A DNA stretch of 59,858 nt from an uncultured Lachnospiraceae bacterium (GCA_910577675.1 CAJTOR010000008.1:1-59858); one strand, 5' to 3'. Shown: positions 8,606-17,164, counted from the stretch's first letter. A program made the numbers and translations. Notes: generated by a model from the letters alone, not told the origin.

Positions 8606-9208
8606 CTATCTGGCAAGCTTTGACTTAACCCAGAGTTTTACACGCTCCGCTGCCTGCCCTGGATCAAGCATGGTAATATCAAGGCACTCAAACACGATAC
8701 CGTCAATTTCGTTATGTTCCAGAAAATAGCGGTTGTATCCGACCGAACCACTGATCCATCCCCCGTCAGAAATCCCCCTTCCCTCCGTCATACGGCGGCG
8801 CAGTTCCTCCTCCCCACACACAAGCGCAAGACAGTGGATATCAGTAAAAAATCTTTCGTTCCACGCCCGCTTCAGCTTGTCGAGATTTCCCGCCATCGTC
8901 CAGAGCACGGGCTTTCCACTCTGCATAATATCGCGGGTCAAACCTTCAATGCATTCAACCCATCCCATATACTCCTCCTCATTTGCAGTAAACAGGATAT
9001 CCCCGTCAAGCACAATAAAATCTTTCTGTCCCATCAGTTTCCTTGCAGTTGTCGTCTTTCCAACACCGCTGCAGCCAGTCAATATAAACAGCGGGAGCGG
9101 GATGTTCTCCCACGAAGCACCGCATATCGGACAGGTAACGGACATTTTATCCTCGGAAACCGACTTATTCCATTCACCATTTCCACACTTGGGACAAATT
9201 TCAAACAT
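8606..9208 (-). CDS. P-loop kinase-like protein with zinc ribbon
   Basis: 200 residues. The N-terminus carries a four-cysteine zinc ribbon (CPKC at 5-8, CPIC at 26-29), followed by Walker A GCSGVGKTT from residue 45. FIVLDGDILF looks like the acceptor-side Asp of shikimate- or adenylylsulfate-kinase-like nucleotide kinases, and RRRMTEGRG is a lid-like stretch. Substrate is unknown. Start at 9208 has CAAGGAGG upstream. The gene abuts a broken acetyltransferase whose C-terminus seems to have been lost at this junction. Confidence 0.75.
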   Translation of the reverse strand: MFEICPKCGNGEWNKSVSEDKMSVTCPICGASWENIPLPLFILTGCSGVGKTTTARKLMGQKDFIVLDGDILFTANEEEYMGWVECIEGLTRDIMQSGKPVLWTMAGNLDKLKRAWNERFFTDIHCLALVCGEEELRRRMTEGRGISDGGWISGSVGYNRYFLEHNEIDGIVFECLDITMLDPGQAAERVKLWVKSKLAR

Positions 9209-9209
9209 A

Positions 9210-9611
9210 AAATTTCCTCCTTGCTCGAAACATTTTTATAAAGCAGGCATTCCAACTCCAAAAATCCCATCGCCCTGTAAAATGCATTCGTGCAGTCATA
9301 CTCTTTATAATGCCCACTCTGCACCGTTTTTACCTGAACGAAGGAATAGCCTTTTTCCTTCGCATACCGCTCAAATGCAAGATATAATTCCCTGCCAATC
9401 CCCCTCCTGTGCTGCCCGGGCAAAACACCCATCACAAAGATTTCCGCCGTGTCTTTTTCACGCACTCGCGCCATGCCCAGAACGGCATCCCGGCACTCTC
9501 ACTAATATATTGCCGCGTACTTTCCGCAAGTCCGAACCAGTCCGGAAGCTTTTCTAAAACTGCTTCCGCAATCCGGCTTTTTTCGCCGCCATCAAAAATC
9601 TGTACTACCAT
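9210..9611 (-). pseudogene. GNAT acetyltransferase, internally deleted and frameshifted
   Basis: From the ATG at 9611 (AGGAGGGG upstream) the frame gives a normal GNAT beginning (MVVQIFDGGEKSRIAEAVLE) up to GMPFWA near 9480. The conserved core then continues in another frame: TAEIFVMGVLPGQHRRGIG, YAKEKGYSFVQVKTVQSGHY and NAFYRAMGFLELE. Roughly 15 residues between the halves are missing. The C-terminus also ends abruptly at the next gene's ribosome site. Two lesions make a functional product unlikely. Confidence 0.8.
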
Positions 9612-9640
9612 TTCCCCTCCTGCCACTTTAACCATGCCGG

Positions 9641-10006
9641 TCAATCCACACCGTAAAGATACCCCTTCCCATTTTTCGGATTCCCCTGATAGGGGATTGG
9701 TACGAGCCCTTTTGCCCCCGATAATGCGCACCGGATCAGTTCCTTTGTCAGATTCGGAACATCGTCCCGCAAAAGTGCCTCCTCCGTTTCCATCCACAAA
9801 ACTTCATCATTCTCATCGTGGTCGGAAACCGCCTCCCCGGAAACATAATCCGCCGAAAACGCGACATACCAGTCATGGGAATTAAACCGAACCGCAATTA
9901 TTTTCCCCGGTTCCACCACAATGCCCGTTTCCTCAAGGAACTCCCGCTTCAGTGCATCCATTGGCGTTTCCCCAATCTTTACATAACCTCCCGGAACAAT
10001 CAACAT
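9641..10006 (-). CDS. Nudix hydrolase, short N-terminus
   Basis: The Nudix box is complete: G-Y-V-K-I-G-E-T with REFLEETGIVVE, so diphosphate hydrolysis is plausible. The protein of 121 residues starts only five residues before the box, whereas family members usually have 25-40 residues there. The same frame stays open upstream with plausible sequence (GAVVRGGTNDFLEGE) but has no start codon before a stop. The N-terminus may therefore have been lost or replaced. A GAGGGAGA sequence lies very close to the ATG. Function is uncertain. Confidence 0.65.
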   Translation of the reverse strand: MLIVPGGYVKIGETPMDALKREFLEETGIVVEPGKIIAVRFNSHDWYVAFSADYVSGEAVSDHDENDEVLWMETEEALLRDDVPNLTKELIRCALSGAKGLVPIPYQGNPKNGKGYLYGVD

Positions 10007-10014
10007 TTCTCCCT

Positions 10015-10116
10015 CTAAAAAATCGTTCGTTCCTCCCCTAACAACTGCTCCAGATAAATTGCAATTCCATCCTCGTCATTGCTGCCGATCACCAGATCCG
10101 CATTAGCGCAATTCAT
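10015..10116 (-). pseudogene. Cof-type HAD phosphatase, C-terminal stub
   Basis: Thirty-three codons (MNCANADLVIGSNDEDG, then IAIYLEQLL) resemble the conserved C-terminus of Cof/HAD-IIB phosphatases, where a SNDEDGVA-type motif precedes the final helix. The rest of a HAD gene is absent. The frame overlaps the last codons of the GNAT/P-loop gene by one frame offset. Removing one base at the stop at 10103 would join the two, so a frameshifted extension of that gene is the alternative reading. Confidence 0.5.
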
Positions 10117-11311
10117 TTGCAAACACCCAGGAATAAAACATTTCCCGCGGCTGCTTTTCATACTCATACTCCCGGAGCGCTTCCACGGTGTCAAGCAGTC
10201 CGACCGCCTCGGAAAACACCTGCTCCGGTGTTTTTCCCGCCACGTCGATCACATACTCATTTACCATCCGGGGACGGTTCGTAATTTTCTGTGACATTTT
10301 ATTAAGCAAATCAAAATCAACCAACCCATCCCCCCTGTTTTTCATCTGCTCATAGTTCTGTTTGTAATCACTGCAAATAAGACGCAGTATCACAAAATCA
10401 AAGCCCTTAAAGACCTCCGGGATATCGCGCACCCGCAGATCGTCCAGATCACTACAGACCACATTGCGAAACCCTAGATTGTAATAGCATTTTAATGACG
10501 AAACAAGCCACTGCCAGCATGCTTCCTCCTCCGTGATTCCCGTGACATTTTCCTCCCCCGTAAGAGTTTCAAACTCCGGTGCCTGGCTTTGTTCCATGTA
10601 AGCTGTCCGGTAATGTCCGTACAAATTGCGGCATAATGTGGATTTCCCGATACCGCTGGCTCCGATAACAAAAATAAAATCGTGGCACGGCGGCTTCCTC
10701 CTTAAAAGCAGGTTATACTCGTAAGGCTCGCTGTCCTCATCATCCTGTCCGACCCTTCTGCCAATCACCTCACGAAAGCCAAGTTTATGATAAATATGCT
10801 TTGCACTTTCGTTGTCGTCCTCCACACCGATCGTAAATTCCTCGTACCCCTGCGCTTCCAGCTCACAGAGCACCTGGCGCAGCAAAAATGTCCCAAGCCC
10901 CTTATTATGATGTCCCTTCTTTATCCGGTAAGCAAACAAATATGCCCGCTTTCCGGGTACAGCTTCCTCCTCATCCGTGCTGCAATAGCCGACATGTATC
11001 TCACCAAGCAGTTCCTGACTTGAAGAAACTTCCTGTCCAAAAGAAAATTTCTGTTTTAAAGATTCGTCTACCGGAGGAAGTCCCTGTTCCAGGGGAAATT
11101 CCCGTTTTATGTAAAATTTCCCCGAGTCAGGTAATTCCTTGTGTAAGGATTCCTCCCGGAACAGCACATAAATATCGCAGCAGCCATTCCGGATAAATTT
11201 TGCTGTCTTTTGCACCATCTCATCCACATCTTTGTAATCAAACAGTTCCGAAAGTATTGGCAGCTCCGGTATCGTAAGCCGCCGAACCATAAAATTTTTT
11301 GTCATATCCAT
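10103..11311 (-). CDS. GNAT acetyltransferase fused to P-loop kinase-like domain
   Basis: 402 residues with two domains. Residues 8-205 form a GNAT fold (HHNKGLGTFLLRQVL is the acetyl-CoA loop; ESAKHIYHKLGFREV is the C-terminal signature). Residues 210-395 form a P-loop domain with Walker A GASGIGKST at 217-225, similar in layout to nucleotide kinase-like proteins. An insertion at about 55-100 (DSGKFYIKREFPLEQG, VSSSQELLG) splits the GNAT N-terminal half and is built of degenerate short repeats. I do not know a standard family with this architecture. The start at 11311 has AAAGGA ahead of the ATG. Substrates unknown. Confidence 0.75.
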   Translation of the reverse strand: MDMTKNFMVRRLTIPELPILSELFDYKDVDEMVQKTAKFIRNGCCDIYVLFREESLHKELPDSGKFYIKREFPLEQGLPPVDESLKQKFSFGQEVSSSQELLGEIHVGYCSTDEEEAVPGKRAYLFAYRIKKGHHNKGLGTFLLRQVLCELEAQGYEEFTIGVEDDNESAKHIYHKLGFREVIGRRVGQDDEDSEPYEYNLLLRRKPPCHDFIFVIGASGIGKSTLCRNLYGHYRTAYMEQSQAPEFETLTGEENVTGITEEEACWQWLVSSLKCYYNLGFRNVVCSDLDDLRVRDIPEVFKGFDFVILRLICSDYKQNYEQMKNRGDGLVDFDLLNKMSQKITNRPRMVNEYVIDVAGKTPEQVFSEAVGLLDTVEALREYEYEKQPREMFYSWVFANELR

Positions 11312-11329
11312 ATATCCTTTCCAGCAACC

Positions 11330-11797
11330 TCAAAGCCTTTGTTCAGGATACACCACAATACCATCCAAATCATCTCCCGGCTCAAATTCCTCTAGCTCCC
11401 TGCACAAACGAATGAAATCATCATAAACTGTAATTGTCTGTAAATAGCGAAAATCAAGTATCAATCCGGAATCACGGTGCTTTAAAAACTCGGCATCCCA
11501 CAAAGGTACAGAAATAAAACCTCTCTTATAATCGTATTTTAGCGGCTCGTATTTTCCGATATTCTGGCGAAAATATTTCACCTTCGCAATGCACAGCTTA
11601 TTAATACGAAACAAAAGCCCGATCAAATCAGCGCGCTCAAAAAAGTCATCCCTGAAAATCAGATGTTTGTGAGAGTTTTCTCTTTCCGAATACCACGCAT
11701 TGTTTTCATGCTTCAAATGGTATTTCTGCACCAAAAGCAGCTTTTCTTCATTTCTAATTTTAGCGTTTGCATAAACAAACTCATCATCATTATTCAT
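11330..11797 (-). CDS. Hypothetical protein
   Basis: About 155 residues from the ATG at 11797 (MNNDDEFVYANAKIRNEEK), rich in aromatic and charged residues, with no membrane segment. A GGAGG lies 13 nt ahead, farther than usual; an in-frame ATG at 11836 is the alternative start. I recognise no family. It lies 18 bp upstream of the GNAT/P-loop fusion and may be cotranscribed with it. Confidence 0.55.
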   Translation of the reverse strand: MNNDDEFVYANAKIRNEEKLLLVQKYHLKHENNAWYSERENSHKHLIFRDDFFERADLIGLLFRINKLCIAKVKYFRQNIGKYEPLKYDYKRGFISVPLWDAEFLKHRDSGLILDFRYLQTITVYDDFIRLCRELEEFEPGDDLDGIVVYPEQRL

Positions 11798-11860
11798 AAT
11801 AATTTGCTTATTCCTCCATTTACACAACATCCACAAATACAGAAAACTCCTCCCGATTCC

Positions 11861-12637
11861 TTAAAAATCCATCAAAATTGGCACTTGATTTTCCTCGGCA
11901 AATTGAAGTGATTGGTAAAATATAGAAAACGCATATTTTGCCAGGGACTCTGTATTATATTCCGTCTGTTCCGGCAGTTCTGTCTGTGAAAATGTTCCGT
12001 CCTCGCCAATAACACCTTCCACCGGATATCCTTCGCTCTTTATCCAGTCGCGCACCGTATTTTCATCCGCATGCCACGCCAGTTCATTCAACCTTTCAAG
12101 TTCTAAGCGGAGCGCAGCCGTGGTGGCAATTGTTGCCTGATCTCCGGTAGGTCTTGGCGCATGAAACAAAAAGCTGTCCGGCAATGGAAGCCACATTATA
12201 GTGTCGCAGAATAAAGACCAGATATTTTCCGGTTCCTGGGACAGCCGTTTAATCAGGGGATGTTCTTCAAAATCCCAGCCTTTTGATACCGTTTCCGGTA
12301 TGGGTTCCCCGTAAAAATAACACGCTGCTACCAGAAGCATCGCCCCGAATGCATCCCAATCCGGTTTGTCCGTATAATAAGGTTTTTCATTGTCTTCCTG
12401 CCATGCAGCATAGGGCTTTTTCCCCGGCGCAGTGACTGCTGCCAGGATCTGGTCACGCCATTCCTCCACGGCACACTGTACCTCGTCCGCAGATACTTCC
12501 TCCTCAGCAATGATTTCGCCATCCGGTGTGATGCGGCTGAACGAAAGCCCGTTTGCCTCCGCCCACTGTCTGGCAGCACTTTTCCAGTTGTTTGCATAGT
12601 ACCGGGTCAATGTCCCGGCATAAAGATCAAGTCCCAT
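11861..12637 (-). CDS. Hypothetical protein
   Basis: 258 residues, acidic and soluble, beginning MGLDLYAGTLTRYYANNWK. This opening looks familiar from unannotated proteins of Firmicutes and Actinobacteria, but I cannot name the family. TAGGAGG lies upstream of the ATG. No catalytic motif is apparent. The triple 101-bp repeat lies immediately upstream of its start and may carry or disturb its promoter. Confidence 0.7.
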   Translation of the reverse strand: MGLDLYAGTLTRYYANNWKSAARQWAEANGLSFSRITPDGEIIAEEEVSADEVQCAVEEWRDQILAAVTAPGKKPYAAWQEDNEKPYYTDKPDWDAFGAMLLVAACYFYGEPIPETVSKGWDFEEHPLIKRLSQEPENIWSLFCDTIMWLPLPDSFLFHAPRPTGDQATIATTAALRLELERLNELAWHADENTVRDWIKSEGYPVEGVIGEDGTFSQTELPEQTEYNTESLAKYAFSIFYQSLQFAEENQVPILMDF

Positions 12638-12657
12638 TCGATTTTCCTCCTATTTAT

Positions 12658-12960
12658 AGTTCCGCACCCCCCTCCATAACTCCTCTTCCAGGAAGGTATT
12701 TCCATCCGCTTCCCTCCTGGAAATCCCTTCCCAGTTCTTCCGGGGGGTGCTGTTTTTTAGTTCCGCACCCCCCTCCATAACTCCTCTTCCAGGAAGGTAT
12801 TTCCATCCGCTTCCCTCCTGGAAATCCCTTCCCAGTTCTTCCGGGGGGTGCTGTTTTTTAGTTCCGCACCCCCCTCCATAACTCCTCTTCCAGGAAGGTA
12901 TTTCCATGCGCTTCCCTCTTAGAAATCCCTTCCCAGTTCTTCCGGGGGGTGCTGTTTTTT
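12658..12960. repeat. Three tandem 101-bp hairpin repeats
   Basis: AGTTCCGCACCCCCC starts at 12658, 12759 and 12860, an exact 101-bp period, and AGTTCCGCA recurs at 12961. Each unit can fold: GCACCCCCC pairs with GGGGGGTGC, and TTCCAGGA with TCCTGGAA inside. Plus-strand units end in TTTTTT like an intrinsic terminator. The first two copies are essentially identical and the third has three substitutions. The array fills the whole gap between the phosphorylase stop and the next gene. Confidence 0.95.
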
Positions 12961-12975
12961 AGTTCCGCATTATCC

Positions 12976-13737
12976 CTATAATACTTCAACCAGCTTTTTG
13001 CAAAGCTGCACAAGGTCATAGCGGATTCCCTCCCTGCTGCGCCAGCCTCTATCACTCCACTCGTCCTGCGAAACATCGTCCCCGCCATAGATCAATGCCC
13101 CGTATTCGAAACCTCTGAATTGTGAAACAGCAATACACCCTGCCTGTTCCATTTCCACAATCTTTGCCCCCTCTTCTTTTCTCCGTGCTATTTTGTCAGC
13201 AGTTTCTCTAAATATGGCATCTGTAGTCCAGGTCAACCCCCGGGTGTACGAAATCGAATTATTATTTAAATACTGTATGATTTTTTCGGTGGTTTTTGGA
13301 TTTGTATGGATATATCTTGAAGGTGCTATGTAATGATATGAAAACCCTTCATCTCTAACTGCGCCATCCACCACAAGGATCTGACCCACTTCAATATTTT
13401 TATCGAGAACTCCGCCGCCGCCACAGAACATAACCTTAGTAATACCCATGGCGTTAAATAAATCCAAATTTCCTGCACAGGCAGGGCATCCTACCTGTCC
13501 CAATGTAATCAGAATATCATCATCTAAAAAGCGATAGATTAAGACAGGGTTCTCGCCGCCAATCGTTCTTTCAAGCGTAATCTTACCCTCGTTTGCTAAC
13601 TTGTTCACAACCTCAGGAAAAAAAGTAATCACTAACTTGTCCGTTTCAAAAGATTGGTCAACAAAGGCTGTCGGATTTAATTTTGCATCTTTGTTATCAT
13701 CAAATTCGAATATTGGATATTTGTTTTCTGTAATCAT
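12976..13737 (-). CDS. Nucleoside phosphorylase family protein
   Basis: 253 residues of the PNP/UDP phosphorylase fold. Visible features are the phosphate-loop-like CGGGGVLDKNIEVGQ, the segment TWTTDAIFRET, and the nucleoside-site VEMEQAGC, matching the EMExA motif of uridine and MTA/SAH-type enzymes. The expected reaction is phosphorolysis of a nucleoside to base plus pentose 1-phosphate; the substrate is open. AAGGGGG precedes the ATG. The 101-bp repeats begin 15 bp after its stop. Confidence 0.85.
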   Translation of the reverse strand: MITENKYPIFEFDDNKDAKLNPTAFVDQSFETDKLVITFFPEVVNKLANEGKITLERTIGGENPVLIYRFLDDDILITLGQVGCPACAGNLDLFNAMGITKVMFCGGGGVLDKNIEVGQILVVDGAVRDEGFSYHYIAPSRYIHTNPKTTEKIIQYLNNNSISYTRGLTWTTDAIFRETADKIARRKEEGAKIVEMEQAGCIAVSQFRGFEYGALIYGGDDVSQDEWSDRGWRSREGIRYDLVQLCKKLVEVL

Positions 13738-13914
13738 AGTATCTGTTCCCCCTTCATAAATTTCAAATTCCAGTTTCTTTCCATGATTATACCACTTCCA
13801 TTTCTAATTTGCCACTTTAAAGTGTGGGGCATAGCAACCACCATGCCCCCTTTCACTACATTCACAGATACAGAAATACTTTGTTTTCAGGCAGATATTA
13901 TCCTCCACCTTTTC

Positions 13915-15354
13915 CTAACACATCTTTCGAATGTACTTCACCCGCCGGAAAATCAGACACACTGCCACGCCCGCGATTCCTGCCACAAAAAACAGCAATG
14001 CCGCTCCCGAACCTTTTCCGCTGCCAAACAGAACTGTCAAAACGCCTCCCTGCGGCACTGCCTCCATCAGCGGTTCAAAAACCTGATCCACCAGCAACCC
14101 ACCGCACAGATATCCAAGCGGGATTGTAAAAAATTGAAGTGTATTTCTTACCGAATACACGCGCCCCTGCATTTGAGCCGGAATCCTCGTTCGGAAAATC
14201 ACATCCATGTTCGCATTCATAAACGGAATAAACAGCCACCCAAGGATTGCCCCGACACACCAGACCAGAGGGCTTTTACCAAATGCAAGCATAAAGTTTT
14301 CCGTGCTCATCGAAAACAACAGGCAATTACAGATCACCCGGACTCTGTTTTTTGGCGCGGGAAGCAGGGTCACAATCACGCTCCCCGCAAGTGTCGCAAC
14401 TCCCACGCAGGTATTGACCGCTCCAAGCACCTTCTCATTCTCCATCGACAAAACCATTGCCGGCAGCGCTGCCTCATAGACCGAGGCAACAAAATTGATT
14501 GCCGCCAAAAACAGCATCAGCCACAAAATACCCTTGTTTGCCCTGAGATAATCGATCCCTTCCTTTGCTGTTTGCAGGATATTATTTCTTCCGTCGCTCT
14601 TTACAGTTTTACATGCAGTGTCATTTTTTCCGTTGTTCTTCGCAGCTCCGCCTGCTATATCTTTATTTCCATCCGTCTTTGCAGTTCCGCCTGCCTTATC
14701 ATTTTCATCCGGCATCCCCAAAACCGCCGCAGGTTCTGCTTCCGTTTCCGCCAACAAGGAACCAGGCTTTTGCAGTTCCGGAATCCGGATAAAAAACAGC
14801 AGCGACAGAAACGCCGCCAGAAAGGTAAGCAGGTCAACGGCAATCACTGCCTCAAGCCCCGAAAAAGCAACCACTGCCGAGGCAAATACCGGAGTCAGGA
14901 TCGTCACCATCGAGTTGGAAAACGACCGCATTCCGCTTGTCTTCTGATAGTATTTCTCCGGCGTTAAGAGCGTAACCGCCACATCCGAAGCTGGCTGCTG
15001 GATGGTATTCATCAGCCCGTTTAACGCATTTAAGATGTACAGATGCCATACCCTTAGACTGTCCGTTTTCAAAAGCACAAACACCATGACCGTACACAGT
15101 GCCGCAAAGCTGTCGCAGACCAGCATAATAACCTTTTTATTCCAACGGTCGCTGACCGCACCTGCAAAAATGCTTAATAAAATATATGGCGCATACGAGC
15201 AAATAGTCAATAATGCCGTTGTAAACGCCGAACCGCTCCCCTGATATACCCAGATTACAAGCGCAAAACCCGTCATTGCACTGCCAAGTGCAGAAAGCGA
15301 CTGGGTAAGCCAGAGAATAATAAACGGTTTCAATTCCTTTAATGTATTTTTCAT
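13915..15354 (-). CDS. MFS exporter (MefA/enterobactin-exporter-like)
   Basis: 479 residues with about 12 hydrophobic helices. GMRSFSNSMVTILTPV and DRWNKKVIMLVCDS match drug-efflux MFS proteins of the MefA-like branch. Start at 15354 (MKNTLKELKPFI) is chosen because AAAGGAGCAAGGCATT lies just ahead; the longer frame to 15447 runs into repeat sequence. The central cytoplasmic loop between helices 6 and 7 is expanded by three 13-residue repeats (pattern AGGTAKTDGNK). Probable role: export of a macrolide-like or other drug. Substrate is inferred from family only. Confidence 0.85.
   Translation of the reverse strand: MKNTLKELKPFIILWLTQSLSALGSAMTGFALVIWVYQGSGSAFTTALLTICSYAPYILLSIFAGAVSDRWNKKVIMLVCDSFAALCTVMVFVLLKTDSLRVWHLYILNALNGLMNTIQQPASDVAVTLLTPEKYYQKTSGMRSFSNSMVTILTPVFASAVVAFSGLEAVIAVDLLTFLAAFLSLLFFIRIPELQKPGSLLAETEAEPAAVLGMPDENDKAGGTAKTDGNKDIAGGAAKNNGKNDTACKTVKSDGRNNILQTAKEGIDYLRANKGILWLMLFLAAINFVASVYEAALPAMVLSMENEKVLGAVNTCVGVATLAGSVIVTLLPAPKNRVRVICNCLLFSMSTENFMLAFGKSPLVWCVGAILGWLFIPFMNANMDVIFRTRIPAQMQGRVYSVRNTLQFFTIPLGYLCGGLLVDQVFEPLMEAVPQGGVLTVLFGSGKGSGAALLFFVAGIAGVAVCLIFRRVKYIRKMC
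14589..14705. repeat. Three 39-bp in-frame tandem repeats inside MFS gene
   Basis: Units begin TTCCGTCGCTCTT (14589), TTCCGTTGTTCTT (14628) and TTCCATCCGTCTT (14667), a 39-bp period that keeps frame. They encode 13-residue Gly/Lys/Asn/Asp-rich repeats in the cytoplasmic loop of the transporter. Confidence 0.85.
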
Positions 15355-15407
15355 AATGCCTTGCTCCTTTTTATTTTGAGACATACCAACGCCGGATAGA
15401 GCAAAAC

Positions 15408-15462
15408 CCATGCTGCTCTCGCCTGTCAGATGGGGCTTGTACGCCACATAATCGGCAGATTA
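15408..15462 (+). repeat. Dispersed hairpin element, copy C (partial)
   Basis: It contains ATGCTGCTCTCGCCTGTCAG and ATGGGGCTT like the other copies, but the right half has diverged (TACGCCACATAATCGG). It lies 54 bp upstream of the MFS start codon. Confidence 0.7.
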
Positions 15463-15494
15463 AATCCGACGTTTACACCATGCTTCTACAAAAA

Positions 15495-15600
15495 ATGCAA
15501 GGCATGACGGAAATCAGAATACTGCACAGTTAAAAATATCTCACTTCCATGTGCTGTATACTTACACCTTACGCTTCATGCAATCCGTCATTCCTTGCAT
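15495..15600. repeat. Inverted repeat with 17-bp arms
   Basis: ATGCAAGGCATGACGGA (15495-15511) pairs with TCCGTCATTCCTTGCAT (15584-15600) with one mismatch, enclosing 72 bp. It lies in the gene-free stretch 15355-15857 between copies B and C of the dispersed element. No coding sequence is inside; it could be a MITE-like insertion. Confidence 0.75.
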
Positions 15601-15718
15601 GAAGCCACTACAATACAAAGTTTCATTTACTTTACTCCTTTTATTTTTTTTCGTCCAAATTGTCTGTTTCTGAATCACCGCATCTTCTGCAATCTTATTA
15701 AACCAGCACCTTTCTGTT

Positions 15719-15798
15719 AAAGGAAATTATATCTCTATGCTGCTCTCGCATGTCCGATGGGACTTATCCCCCCACCTGGCACAATTGATAGGTTGAAC
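15719..15798 (+). repeat. Dispersed ~80-bp hairpin element, copy B
   Basis: The full-length copy reads AAAGGAAATTATATCTCTAT, TGCTGCTCTCGCATGTCC, a GATGGGACTTATCCCCCC hairpin, and ACAATTGATAGGTTGAAC. It lies 60 bp beyond the 3' end of the DUF3237 gene. Confidence 0.85.
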
Positions 15799-15857
15799 CG
15801 AACAATTAAAAACATACCACAATCCACACCCGTTACGCACTGGCACCACCAAAAGAA

Positions 15858-16259
15858 TTATATACCCTCATCTTTACATATATGTATTTCCACAACTTCT
15901 CCCTGCCCGGAAATATATCCTATAAGAGGCGTGGTTTCCAGCCATTTCAAACATTCGCTATCAGTATAGAGAAGCGGTTTTGTGTGGATTGCCCCAGTTT
16001 TATCCGCCGCACCGTTATTTTCAATAAAAAGTTTGCAGCTTTTGCCCGCACTGTCCTCCCCCTCAAGGATATACCTAGCAGATAATGTAAAGCCATCCAC
16101 CCCTGCCTTCTGACAGTCCACCGCTCCCGGCATGATCTTCCCCTTGAAATTTTCCCCCTGTGCATAGCCGGAAAAAAGAAGCATTGTCGCACTGCCGGTC
16201 TGCCCTTTAACGGAAAACGCCTGCTCCACCCGGACAAATACTGTGATAATCTCCTGCAT
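15858..16259 (-). CDS. DUF3237 family protein
   Basis: 133 residues matching the small beta-barrel DUF3237/UPF0311 family: GQTGSATMLLFSG, GKIMPGAVDCQ, SARYILEGED, FIENNG, and a final WLETTPLIGY. Family members are soluble and of unknown activity. GGGAGG precedes the ATG. It lies 87 bp from the hydrolase gene upstream. Confidence 0.8.
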   Translation of the reverse strand: MQEIITVFVRVEQAFSVKGQTGSATMLLFSGYAQGENFKGKIMPGAVDCQKAGVDGFTLSARYILEGEDSAGKSCKLFIENNGAADKTGAIHTKPLLYTDSECLKWLETTPLIGYISGQGEVVEIHICKDEGI

Positions 16260-16346
16260 TTATTACCTCCCTTCAAAAATTAACCACACCAATAGTCGAT
16301 GTATTTACTATTTTAACCCTGCAAATCGGGACATTTTACTGTAATC

Positions 16347-17111
16347 CTAGCCCTCCGTTCTTTTTACACTATTTTGGCGGACAAACTCCAGCGTAAGTTC
16401 CGCCATCCTGCGGTTTCCTTCCTCAGAAAACCCATGCCCCTCACCCTTAAAAATATACAGCTCCATATCCTTATAAACCGTCTTCAGCCGCTCCATATAA
16501 TCGAGCGAAACAATCGGGTCGTCCTCCCCATAAATTACCCGCACGCTGCGCCCATACCCGCCAATCTGCTGGTAAACATCAAATCCCCTAAGCGTTGAAA
16601 AGAATTTCTTTCCGAGGTTCATCCCCCATAACTCCTGTACCGCTGGAATATCTTTTTCCTCAGGAAATCTTTTATTCCAATTATCGGCAATGCACATCGC
16701 AGGGAACAAAAGGAGCAGTCCCCGGACATCGTCCTTCGCCTCCTCCGCGGCAAGCGCGGAAACCAGACCACCCTGGCTGCCTCCGAACAGAAAAATATTT
16801 TCCGCATCCGCCGCGCCGTTTTCCTTCATGAACCGGAGCACGCTGTGCAGATCCTCCTTCTCCGTAAAAATGGTCATGTCCGTGGTTGCCATACTGCTGC
16901 GGGAATTCACGGAGCCTCCGCAGAAATCATAACAGAATGCCGCCACTCCATGCCGCGCCAGATGCTCCCCCAGCCACTCAAAATCCCTTCCCGAACCATT
17001 GTAGCCGTGGCTGAAAATAATCGTCGGGAACTTTCCCTCTCCCTCCGGCTCAATCATAACCCCATACAACTCCCGACCATTCTCTGGCAGCTTAAACTCC
17101 GTTTTTTTCAT
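16347..17111 (-). CDS. Alpha/beta hydrolase
   Basis: 254 residues with the complete serine hydrolase outline. FSHGYNGSG forms the oxyanion region, the nucleophile elbow is GGSQGG near residue 110, GEDDPIV carries the acid Asp, and GEGHGF carries the catalytic His. The layout resembles feruloyl-esterase-like and acyl-peptidase-like alpha/beta hydrolases. It is soluble, without a signal peptide. GAAAGGAAGG lies ahead of the ATG. Substrate unknown. Confidence 0.88.
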   Translation of the reverse strand: MKKTEFKLPENGRELYGVMIEPEGEGKFPTIIFSHGYNGSGRDFEWLGEHLARHGVAAFCYDFCGGSVNSRSSMATTDMTIFTEKEDLHSVLRFMKENGAADAENIFLFGGSQGGLVSALAAEEAKDDVRGLLLLFPAMCIADNWNKRFPEEKDIPAVQELWGMNLGKKFFSTLRGFDVYQQIGGYGRSVRVIYGEDDPIVSLDYMERLKTVYKDMELYIFKGEGHGFSEEGNRRMAELTLEFVRQNSVKRTEG

Positions 17112-17164
17112 AATAATACCTTCCTTTCCACAGCAATCAAATCTATTTAATTTTTAGTGCCAAA

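Noticed and set aside
13783..14967. 394-codon plus-strand frame opposite the MFS gene
   Set aside because: Composition is rich in His, Cys, Arg and Gln as expected for the complement of a membrane protein gene; the minus strand carries real transporter motifs.
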